This document shows, in pieces, positions 8,400 through 15,957 of a stretch of 33,357 bases of DNA. The stretch lies in contig JABUTZ010000010.1 in NCBI GenBank assembly GCA_021443415.1, positions 94,140 through 127,496 on the forward strand. The letters are read 5' to 3'. The DNA comes from Bacteroidaceae bacterium (GTDB lineage: Bacteria; Bacteroidota; Bacteroidia; Bacteroidales; Bacteroidaceae). Numbering within the stretch: the stretch's first letter is position 1; every line of letters starts with the position of its first letter. The position numbers and the translations under genes are program-made. The notes beneath the pieces were generated by a model. It searched no databases. It saw only the letters and a program-made list of their open reading frames with translations, and was not told the origin of the DNA.

Positions 8400-9674
8400 T
8401 TACTTGTTGATGAATTTCCTGCCGTTCGCGATGACCAGTCCCCTGTGGCTGGCGCCCACGCGCTCGCCGCCGATGCCATACATCGCAGCTGCGTTCTGCC
8501 TGCCGGCCGCATTGACGGCGTCGATGGCTGTGGTCGTGCCGTCGGCGAGAGTGATGGTCAGCTGGGCCGCCACCTCGGAGATGCCTGCCGAGTAATAAGC
8601 CTTGCGCGAGGGTATGGCGGTGCCGTCCTTGATCTTGGCGAAGACGGGCTTGCCGCTTGCCGTCGTGAAGGCATAGTCGTTGGCTCCTGCCGTTGCACCC
8701 CTCACGACACCGATGAGTGTGTTCGTGCCGAGGGCGGCAGGCGCGTCGCTTGTGGCAAGGAACGTGTATGTCTGGCCTGCAGTGCCGCTGACAATCACGC
8801 CCTCGCCGGCGGGAATGACGCTGCACGAAGCCACCTTCGTAGCCTTCACGTTGGTACCCTCGGGAGAGCCGAGCGTATAGACAGACACACCCTCGGGCAC
8901 CGCCGCATTGAAGGGCAGGCAGAGAGTGGCGAGACCAGCCTCCGAGATGGCGACGTTGGCATAGATGTCGATGCTCGCGAGCGTGTAGCCGATGCCCGAC
9001 ACGATCATGCCTTTGTCCTTCATGGCCGCCAGCATGTCGGCGGTGATGGTGAACTCATAGCAGTCGCCGGCGATGGACACATATTCGGTTCCAGGCATCA
9101 GATTCCAGTCGCTCTTCAGTATGCCTCCCTGCGCTCCTCCCTGGACATCCTTGCAGTTGAGGCGAATCACGTCGCCCGCCTTGGCGCATGCGAAGCAAGA
9201 GGCGTCGATCGTCGCCCACTTGCTCACACCCGCGCTCCAGTCGATCGGGCTTTCGCCGATCCAGACGGCATTGCCCAGTTCGGCGGCCGAGGTGCCGGCA
9301 TTGATGTCGACGGCGGTGAGCGTATAGCCGGCGCCCGACAGTATCAGTCCGCCGTTCTTCAGCTCATGTAGCATCAGCGAGGTGAGCACATACTCGACAC
9401 TGGTGGTCGTGGCACTGAGGAGCGTGCTGCCGGCACCGAGGAGCAACGTCCAGCCGCTGTTGTTCAGCTGGATCTGCGGCCAGCCTTCCATAGCCACATC
9501 CTTTACCGTGAACACGAGGCGGTCGCCGACCTCGGCGGCGGCAAACCCCTCCTTGGCGATAGGTTCGAAATCGCCCCATGACGTAGAGAAGCTCTTCTCT
9601 CCCGTCCAGATTGTCTCTGCGCAGACCGTGGTGGCAAGCGAGAGGAACAAGGTTAAAAACAGATTGCGTTTCAT
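8400..9674 (-). CDS. Secreted non-catalytic protein with two beta-sandwich-like modules, paralogous to the N-terminus of the 6084-8189 protein
   Basis: MKRNLFLTLFLSLATTVCAETIWTGEKSFSTSWGDFEPIAKEGFAAAEVGDRLVFTVKDV closely matches the N-terminus of the downstream CE7 protein. C-terminal MYGIGGERVGASHRGLVIANGRKFINK tail. Confidence 0.8.
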   Translation of the reverse strand: MKRNLFLTLFLSLATTVCAETIWTGEKSFSTSWGDFEPIAKEGFAAAEVGDRLVFTVKDVAMEGWPQIQLNNSGWTLLLGAGSTLLSATTTSVEYVLTSLMLHELKNGGLILSGAGYTLTAVDINAGTSAAELGNAVWIGESPIDWSAGVSKWATIDASCFACAKAGDVIRLNCKDVQGGAQGGILKSDWNLMPGTEYVSIAGDCYEFTITADMLAAMKDKGMIVSGIGYTLASIDIYANVAISEAGLATLCLPFNAAVPEGVSVYTLGSPEGTNVKATKVASCSVIPAGEGVIVSGTAGQTYTFLATSDAPAALGTNTLIGVVRGATAGANDYAFTTASGKPVFAKIKDGTAIPSRKAYYSAGISEVAAQLTITLADGTTTAIDAVNAAGRQNAAAMYGIGGERVGASHRGLVIANGRKFINK

Positions 9675-9706
9675 TTGTTTTACAGTTAGTTTACGTTTTG
9701 ATGGTG

Positions 9707-9779
9707 CAAAAATATGCAGTGTCTGCGAAACAAAAAAATAAACGGACGTTTCTGCAAACAATCTGCTAAAATTGTATCA
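9707..9779 (-). promoter_or_regulatory. Putative promoter of the 9674-6084 operon: -7 TATTTTTG plus weaker GATACAATTTTAGC box
   Basis: Minus-strand TATTTTTG at 9714-9707; GATACAATTTTAGC box with 'TAC' at 9776, 62 bp upstream of the -7; 12/14 match to the stronger boxes. Confidence 0.45.
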
Positions 9780-9780
9780 A

Positions 9781-9817
9781 TTTGGGGTTTGGGGTTTGGG
9801 GTTATTGGGTTTAAGGG
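9781..9817 (+). repeat. G-rich (TTTGGGG)3 tract with G-quadruplex potential
   Basis: TTTGGGGTTTGGGGTTTGGGGTTATTGGGTTTAAGGG: three perfect 7-bp units followed by two GGG runs. Confidence 0.85.
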
Positions 9818-9862
9818 TTAGTATACCCGTAGTGAATGGCTATTATGTCCATGCACGAGCGC

Positions 9863-9940
9863 GCGATGGTACTTTTTTAGCCAATCATGACACATAAGTG
9901 CGGTTGCATTTGGAAGATGCGCATATAATGACTACCTTTG
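9863..9940 (+). promoter_or_regulatory. Promoter of the 9970-12804 esterase operon: GCGATGGTACTTTTTTAGCC box plus -7 TACCTTTG
   Basis: Box 9863-9882; TACCTTTG 9933-9940; 'TAC' at 9870 is 63 bp upstream of the -7 start; TTTG-N20-TACCTTTG core. Confidence 0.7.
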
Positions 9941-9969
9941 TACGGAACAAACCAACACCGTCCGAACAC

Positions 9970-11457
9970 ATGAAAAGATTTCTGCTCCCAATCGTCCTCA
10001 TGGCGGTGGCGACGAATGCCCTCGCCCTCGAACTGCCCGAGATCATCGGCTCGGACATGATGCTCCAGCAACAGACCGAGGCAAGGCTGTGGGGCTGGGC
10101 GAGCGCCGGCTCGCAGGTATGCGTCGCCACGTCGTGGGACAACGCCGTACATACGGCCACCGCCGACGCGAGGAGCGGTCGCTGGGAGGTGCGTGTGCGC
10201 ACACCAAAGGCATCGTACGACAGCCACTCCATCACCGTCACGGGCGACGGCGAGACGCGACGGATAGGGAATGTCCTCGTCGGCGAGGTGTGGTTCTGCT
10301 CCGGACAGTCGAACATGGAGATGCCCTTGGGCGGGTTCTGGAACTGCCCCGTCGAGGGGTCGAACGAGGCGATTGCCACAGCGGGCAAGTACCGCAGGGC
10401 AATCCGTATGGCCACGATAGCCAGGACGGCGGCGGCGACACCCGCCGACCGCGTGCGGGGCCGGTGGGAGACGTGCGAGCCGCAGCATGCCCAGCACTTC
10501 TCTGCCGTGGGATATTTCTTCGCACGCACGCTGACCGACCTGCTCGACGTGCCCGTGGGCATCATCAACTGCTCGTGGGGAGGCAGCGCCGTCGAGGGGT
10601 GGATGCCCAAGGAGATCCTCGAGACCTATCCCGACGGACTCACTCCGATGGACGACACCGAGTACCACCGCAAGATGGTGATGTACAACGGCATGCTCCA
10701 CCCTCTCGCCGGCTATACGGTCAAGGGATTTCTATGGAACCAGGGCGAGACCAACGTGGGGCGCGAGCAGGAGTATTTCGAGCGCTTCCAGACGATGGTG
10801 CGCCTGTGGCGGAAGCTGTGGGACCAGCCCGCCGACCGCCTGCCCATCTACACCGTCGAACTCCCGGGCTACAGCTACGGCGACCGGAACGGAGATGCCG
10901 CCGCCCGCTTCCGCGAGGTGCAGCACAGGATCGCCCACACGCTCGAGCACTGCGGCTGTGTCTCGACGAGCGACCTCGTCTATGACTATGAGGTGGAGCA
11001 GATCCACGCCACGAAGAAGCGCGAGATCGGCCAGCGACTGGCGTATATGGCCGCCACGCGCGACTATGGCATGAGCGGCTTCTGGGCTGAGAATCCCGAG
11101 TTCGAGCGCATGTGCGTCGTCGAGGCGAACGCCGGCGACAGGAAGGTGATTGCGGGCAGCTCCGTGGCAGACAATGCGAACCATCGGGGCAAGGTGGTGG
11201 AGATGTACTTCACCAACTGCCGCGACGGCTTCGACCGCATGCAGGACATCGAGGGCTTCGAGGCGGCCGGCGACGACGGCGTGTTCCACCCCGCCGTGGT
11301 CTGGGCGACCAGCAACGGCCAGAGTCCGCTCCTGCGCCTCGTCTGCCCCGCAGTGGCCGAGGTCAAGAGTGTGCGCTACTGCTTCAAGAACTTCGTCGTG
11401 GGCAGGCTCCACAACTCGCGCCAACAGCCCATCGTGCCTTTCCGAACAGACAAATAA
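9970..11457 (+). CDS. Sialate O-acetylesterase-like SGNH carbohydrate esterase
   Basis: Signal peptide MKRFLLPIVLMAVATNALA, then LELPEIIGSDMMLQQQTEARLWGWASAGSQV...VGEVWFCSGQSNMEMPLGGF (catalytic GQSNM motif)...WNQGETNV. Confidence 0.9.
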   Translation: MKRFLLPIVLMAVATNALALELPEIIGSDMMLQQQTEARLWGWASAGSQVCVATSWDNAVHTATADARSGRWEVRVRTPKASYDSHSITVTGDGETRRIGNVLVGEVWFCSGQSNMEMPLGGFWNCPVEGSNEAIATAGKYRRAIRMATIARTAAATPADRVRGRWETCEPQHAQHFSAVGYFFARTLTDLLDVPVGIINCSWGGSAVEGWMPKEILETYPDGLTPMDDTEYHRKMVMYNGMLHPLAGYTVKGFLWNQGETNVGREQEYFERFQTMVRLWRKLWDQPADRLPIYTVELPGYSYGDRNGDAAARFREVQHRIAHTLEHCGCVSTSDLVYDYEVEQIHATKKREIGQRLAYMAATRDYGMSGFWAENPEFERMCVVEANAGDRKVIAGSSVADNANHRGKVVEMYFTNCRDGFDRMQDIEGFEAAGDDGVFHPAVVWATSNGQSPLLRLVCPAVAEVKSVRYCFKNFVVGRLHNSRQQPIVPFRTDK

Positions 11458-11472
11458 AAATCCAACAACCGC

Positions 11473-12804
11473 ATGAAACGCATTTTTTCCTCCGTCCTTC
11501 TCGCCGCAGGCGTCAGTCTTGCCGCGGCGCAGGTGCAAGTGAGTGTTCATCCCGACAACCAATGGGTGTGGCATGCGCCCGAGACTCCCGTGGTGCGGAT
11601 AGTCGCCAAGGACGCCGCGCTGAAAGCCGTGTCGGCAGAAATAACGCTCGTCGTCACCACCGACACACAGACTCCCGTGTGCGAACTGGCGCAGAGTGTG
11701 CGCATCGCCGCCGGCGACAGTGCGGTGCTGACGTTCAAGCCGTCGGTCACCGTGCCGGGCATCTACAAGTGCCGTGTGATGGCCGACGGAGCCGACGTCC
11801 TTGACTTCCCCTTCCAGCAATATGCAGGCACGGCGAAGGCGAGCCACTTCAACATCGCCTTCGAGCCCGAGAACATCGTGTCGCTGCCCGACCACCAGCC
11901 CGACTTCGAGGCTTTCTGGAACGAGGCGCGCCGCGAACTCGCCCAGGTGGAACCCCACTACGAGATGACGGAGCTGAAGGAGAAGAGTTCGCGCTTCAAG
12001 CGTTTCTATCTCGTACGCATGCTCTCCCTCGGCGGCGACACCATCCAAGCCTATCTCACCATTCCCACCAAGGCGAGCAAGCCCCACCGGTCGTCCTATC
12101 TCGGCGAGCAGGCGCAGGGCAAGCTGTATCCCGTCCATATCGTCTATATGGGCTACGACAGCGGTGTGTGGGACTTGGACACGGGCGACAACGGCTGGAT
12201 CCAACTCCTGGTGAGCGTGCGCGGACAGGCTCTCAACAAGCCCACTAACAAGTACGGCGACTGGATTCGCCACGGGCTGCAGAGTCCGCAGACTTACTAC
12301 TACCGCGGGGCGTACATGGACTGCGTGAGGGCGATCGACTTCGTGTGCACCCTTCCCGAGGCGGACAAGAGCCGCATCTACGCCGAGGGTGGCAGCCAGG
12401 GCGGGGCGTTCACCACCGCCGCGGCGGCTCTCGACCATCGTCTTGCCGCCGTCGCCCCCTACATCACGTTCATGAGCGACTTCCCCGACTACTTCCGGAT
12501 CGTGGACTGGCCCGCGCGTCCCATCTTCGAGCAGCAGCACGCACTGGGGCTGAGCGACGGGGAGATGTACCGCACGATGTCCTATTTCGACATCAAGAAC
12601 CTGGCACGATGGGTCGAGTGCCCCGTCTTCCTTGGCATCGGACTCCAGGACCCCACCTGTCCGCCCCACACCAACCTCTCGGGCTACAACCTGATGAATG
12701 TCGCCAAGCGACTGACCGTCTATCCCCGCCACGGCCACCACGTCGACTACAGCCACTGGAACGCGGCCGTCATCGACTGGTTTGACCACTACAGGAGGGA
12801 ATAG
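11473..12804 (+). CDS. Acetyl xylan esterase-like (AXE1/CE7-like) secreted alpha/beta hydrolase
   Basis: Signal peptide MKRIFSSVLLAAGVSLAAAQ; FEAFWNEARRELAQ; YYYRGAYMDCVRAIDFVCTLPEADKSRIYAEGGSQGGAFTTAAAAL; GLQDPTCPPHTN; YPRHGHHVDYSHW. Starts 15 nt after the preceding stop. Confidence 0.9.
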   Translation: MKRIFSSVLLAAGVSLAAAQVQVSVHPDNQWVWHAPETPVVRIVAKDAALKAVSAEITLVVTTDTQTPVCELAQSVRIAAGDSAVLTFKPSVTVPGIYKCRVMADGADVLDFPFQQYAGTAKASHFNIAFEPENIVSLPDHQPDFEAFWNEARRELAQVEPHYEMTELKEKSSRFKRFYLVRMLSLGGDTIQAYLTIPTKASKPHRSSYLGEQAQGKLYPVHIVYMGYDSGVWDLDTGDNGWIQLLVSVRGQALNKPTNKYGDWIRHGLQSPQTYYYRGAYMDCVRAIDFVCTLPEADKSRIYAEGGSQGGAFTTAAAALDHRLAAVAPYITFMSDFPDYFRIVDWPARPIFEQQHALGLSDGEMYRTMSYFDIKNLARWVECPVFLGIGLQDPTCPPHTNLSGYNLMNVAKRLTVYPRHGHHVDYSHWNAAVIDWFDHYRRE

Positions 12805-12941
12805 CCGATTCTCTCCGCCATCATATTAAATCCTTGCCTTATATTATCAAAAACTTGCGCATGAGTTCAAAGATGTGTAATCTTGAACCCGAAAAATGGT
12901 CATTAGACAGCAAATTTTCGTTTGTATGGCCTCTCTATTCG

Positions 12942-15647
12942 CTACCTTACGACAAACTTCTTTCCGTTGCGGATGTATATTCCGGGGGCGGGATTGGTGG
13001 CTGTCACCTTGATGCCGTCGATTGTGTGGAGAGTGCCGGCGGCCTTTGCTCCGGCGGCCTCGATGGCCTCTATCGCCGACGTGCCGTCTGTGCGGATGAT
13101 GTATGCGCGGCTCTCCTGGGTTGATGAGGCGGGGATGTAGCAGCGCGAGGGCTTCACCATGGGCCTCACGTCAATCACGATGAAGAAGCCTGTGCCAGAC
13201 TCGTGCTTCTGGAGCACATAGTCGCCGGGCACGGTCTCGTAGTCCACGTATGTGCCGGTGAGGAAGTCCGACGAATAGTCGTCCTGAGCCGCGCAACCGT
13301 AGTTGCTGTATGTCTGACTCACCGAATTCTCGCTCTTGATGATATACGGAACATTGGCTTCGAGCTCGTTGCCCGTATGCTCCGTGACTACGATGCTGCC
13401 CGCTTCCACTGACTTGCAGGCGTAGGCTGTCACTCCGCTTGGCATCTGCACCTTGTAGGGTGCGATGAACGTGCCCCACTGCGCCTCCGCCTTGATTGAC
13501 AATGTGCAGTCGTACTTGCCTGCCTCGACGATGTCGCCCACGACGGTGCCGTCGACGGTTGCCTTCCACTTGCCGTTCTCCTTAATCGTTGTGACTGAGG
13601 AATAGAGGGTCTGCTCGGAGCCGGCCGCGTCGTCATACTTCACCGAATATGTGTTGGCACCCTGCTCCCCGAAAGCGAATGCCTGCAACAGATGGCTCTT
13701 CGGATTCATCAGTTCCGTGGCGCCTTCGCCGGTCACGGTCACATTGTCGCCGCCCGACTGCAGGCTGTAACGCTTGCCTGAGTCAGCCTTCCATTTCGTC
13801 ACGCCCGACACCGGGATCGCAAGGCTGTTCACATCGTTGTATACATATATGTGTCCGATGGCGGTGTTGGGGCTTCCCTCCGCCTCCTTGTAGCTAACGG
13901 TTACGGTGGTCGTTCCGTCGGCATTGTCACCGTTGCCGAAGCCTGCTGGCGAAACCGTGAAGTCAGGATGGTCGCTGCGGACCTTGATCTCGCCGCCGTT
14001 GCCGATGCTCCAATCCATGGTGAATGTCTGCTGCGCCTTCTCGCCCTCATAGACATTGAAGTCGAGTCTGCTTGCGGAAGCGTTGAGATAGATCTTGCGC
14101 GTCACCTTGATGTTCTTAAATGTTTTAGATAATGAGCCTGACATGACGAAGCGAATATACTTGGCTCCGGTGTTGCTGAGGTCGTAAGGGCCATAACTGC
14201 CGCTCTTCGTTACATCTGCGATCTGCGTCCAATTGGACCCATCGACAGAATACTGGGCTTTGATGTGTGGACTAATGGACGCACTGGGAATTTCCGCATC
14301 AAAATACAATTTATCCGCGGGACCACTCAATGCCATAGAACTGCTTGTATAATTTACCAACGCGCTGCTTCCTCCGTCCTCATCGTAATACACATAGGCA
14401 ACCGTTGGCGCCGCCTGTGCCACGGTAATCACCAAATTCGCCTCTGCGGCGCTGTATTTATAGTCCTCGGCCTGTGAGACCTTCAGCACGGCGGTACCGT
14501 CCTTGAAGTTTGACTGGATGTACGGAGAGCCGTTGTTCTCGTGGAAAGTGGCATACTCGCCCCCCGACAGCGGGGTGACCGTAAACCCGGGGCGTGTGGC
14601 GTCGTTGGTAGAGACGATGGGGAACTGCTTGCCGTAGGTTGTTGTCAGCGTGTAGCCAGTATAGCCCTGCAGACTGATGGTGTTCGCGTGTCTTGAGACG
14701 GTAATGTCAAAGGATTTCACCGCCTCCTCATATCTGTCTGTGGCATTCTGCACGAAGGTGATGGTGGCAGTGCCGGCATTATATCCCTTTATCGTGTTGC
14801 TGGCGGCATCGTAAACGATTATCTCGCTTGGATGGTCCGGGTGGCATTGCGCCCCCGCCGGCGTGTTGTTCGTGATGGTGTAGTAGAAGTTCGCGCCGTC
14901 GCTTGCCGCGGCGGGAACAGCGTTGCTGACATTGGCAAAGGAGAAGATGACCTTGCTCTCGTCAACTTTCATCGCATTCGTCCCGCACTTGATGCTTGGC
15001 TTCAGCTTGTCGGCGAAATAGGCATATACGATATGTACGTTGTCTGCGAGGTGTGCGGCTGTCAGGCTGTAAGTGTATGTGCTCGCATTGGATATGAGGT
15101 GTTCATGATCGGCATCGCTGTACCATCCCACAAAAACCTTCCCCTCGCTTGGTGTTGCAGACAATGTGTATGAATGGTTGGGGGACTCGTTGTTGGTGAT
15201 TGACGCATACGATGAACTGCCATTGACAGTGGCCGTGCCTCCAGCCGTTGAAACGATGGTAAGGGAAGAGTTATATACCCTTACGAATTTTCCATATCTG
15301 TCATAATAATTCGTTCCTGATCCTCCACCTTTGAGGCTCTCGCTATAATTCGCCGAACTGCTTATACTTTGTGTGCAATCCTCATCACTATACCAACCCT
15401 TGAAGGCATAACCCGTAGAGGCTTGAGCAAAGAAATAGAATGTGAAAGATTTGCTCACGTCAAAAAATCCTCCTTTCTGTATCAGGTTTGTCTCCCAACT
15501 AACTGTATTGGAAGAGTTGACGCCAACCTTTCCGCAGTTACTGTCGCCAATGACATGAACCGTAACATCTGCATTGCTGACTGCCCATGAGTTCATGCTT
15601 GCACAGAAAGCGATGAGCAGGAAAATATGTCTCAAAATTTGTTTCAT
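12942..15647 (-). CDS. Large secreted protein with InlB-type/Ig-like repeats and C-terminal tail motif
   Basis: Likely start MKQILRHIFLLIAFCASMNSWA. Repeats such as ASTGYAFKGWYSDEDC and ATPSEGKVFVGWYSDADHEHLIS; C-terminus LHTIDGIKVTATNPAPGIYIRNGKKFVVR. Confidence 0.8.
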   Translation of the reverse strand: MKQILRHIFLLIAFCASMNSWAVSNADVTVHVIGDSNCGKVGVNSSNTVSWETNLIQKGGFFDVSKSFTFYFFAQASTGYAFKGWYSDEDCTQSISSSANYSESLKGGGSGTNYYDRYGKFVRVYNSSLTIVSTAGGTATVNGSSSYASITNNESPNHSYTLSATPSEGKVFVGWYSDADHEHLISNASTYTYSLTAAHLADNVHIVYAYFADKLKPSIKCGTNAMKVDESKVIFSFANVSNAVPAAASDGANFYYTITNNTPAGAQCHPDHPSEIIVYDAASNTIKGYNAGTATITFVQNATDRYEEAVKSFDITVSRHANTISLQGYTGYTLTTTYGKQFPIVSTNDATRPGFTVTPLSGGEYATFHENNGSPYIQSNFKDGTAVLKVSQAEDYKYSAAEANLVITVAQAAPTVAYVYYDEDGGSSALVNYTSSSMALSGPADKLYFDAEIPSASISPHIKAQYSVDGSNWTQIADVTKSGSYGPYDLSNTGAKYIRFVMSGSLSKTFKNIKVTRKIYLNASASRLDFNVYEGEKAQQTFTMDWSIGNGGEIKVRSDHPDFTVSPAGFGNGDNADGTTTVTVSYKEAEGSPNTAIGHIYVYNDVNSLAIPVSGVTKWKADSGKRYSLQSGGDNVTVTGEGATELMNPKSHLLQAFAFGEQGANTYSVKYDDAAGSEQTLYSSVTTIKENGKWKATVDGTVVGDIVEAGKYDCTLSIKAEAQWGTFIAPYKVQMPSGVTAYACKSVEAGSIVVTEHTGNELEANVPYIIKSENSVSQTYSNYGCAAQDDYSSDFLTGTYVDYETVPGDYVLQKHESGTGFFIVIDVRPMVKPSRCYIPASSTQESRAYIIRTDGTSAIEAIEAAGAKAAGTLHTIDGIKVTATNPAPGIYIRNGKKFVVR

Positions 15648-15849
15648 TGTTATGTTTTTGTTTTCCATATTAGTGCTGTGGACTTTTCCACCAAATTCGT
15701 TGCAAAATTACCACTTTATTCCCATTCAGCCAAGAAATTTACCGAAATTGCCACAAAAAGACCGAATTTTATGCCGTACGTGGAACATGCCTTTGAGGAA
15801 AAATCACAAAATTGCCGCCTGAGTTGTTGCACGATTGAAATACATTCAC

Positions 15850-15857
15850 TAACTTTG
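15850..15857 (+). promoter_or_regulatory. -7 element TAACTTTG upstream of the GH53-like gene
   Basis: Matches the Bacteroidetes TAnnTTTG consensus about 100 bp upstream of the start at 15958. Confidence 0.5.
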
Positions 15858-15957
15858 TAGCGGAAATTTTTGTATATATATCGGAAAATATCCGCCAACA
15901 TGGAAATAAAACGAGACAGATACTAAAACCCCAAAATAACCTTTTATAAAAATACAC

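Noticed and set aside
6780-9371. 310- and 308-aa plus-strand ORFs
   Set aside because: Antisense to the modular esterase and its paralogue; biased composition.
10732-12789. 685-aa minus-strand ORF
   Set aside because: Antisense to the two well-supported esterase genes; composition (HAV/VEV/RHH rich) has the hallmark of a shadow ORF and no recognisable domain.
12850-12880. Imperfect hairpin GTTCAAAGAT/ATCTTGAAC between convergent genes
   Set aside because: Short, with a bulge and no clear U-tract; too weak to call a terminator with confidence.
15700-15860. Copy of the GRTACTTTTTT box in the divergent 12942/15958 promoter region
   Set aside because: Checked about 63 bp upstream of both -7 elements (15710 and 15850); sequences there (TACGGCATAAAATT and CATGCCTTTGAGG) do not match.
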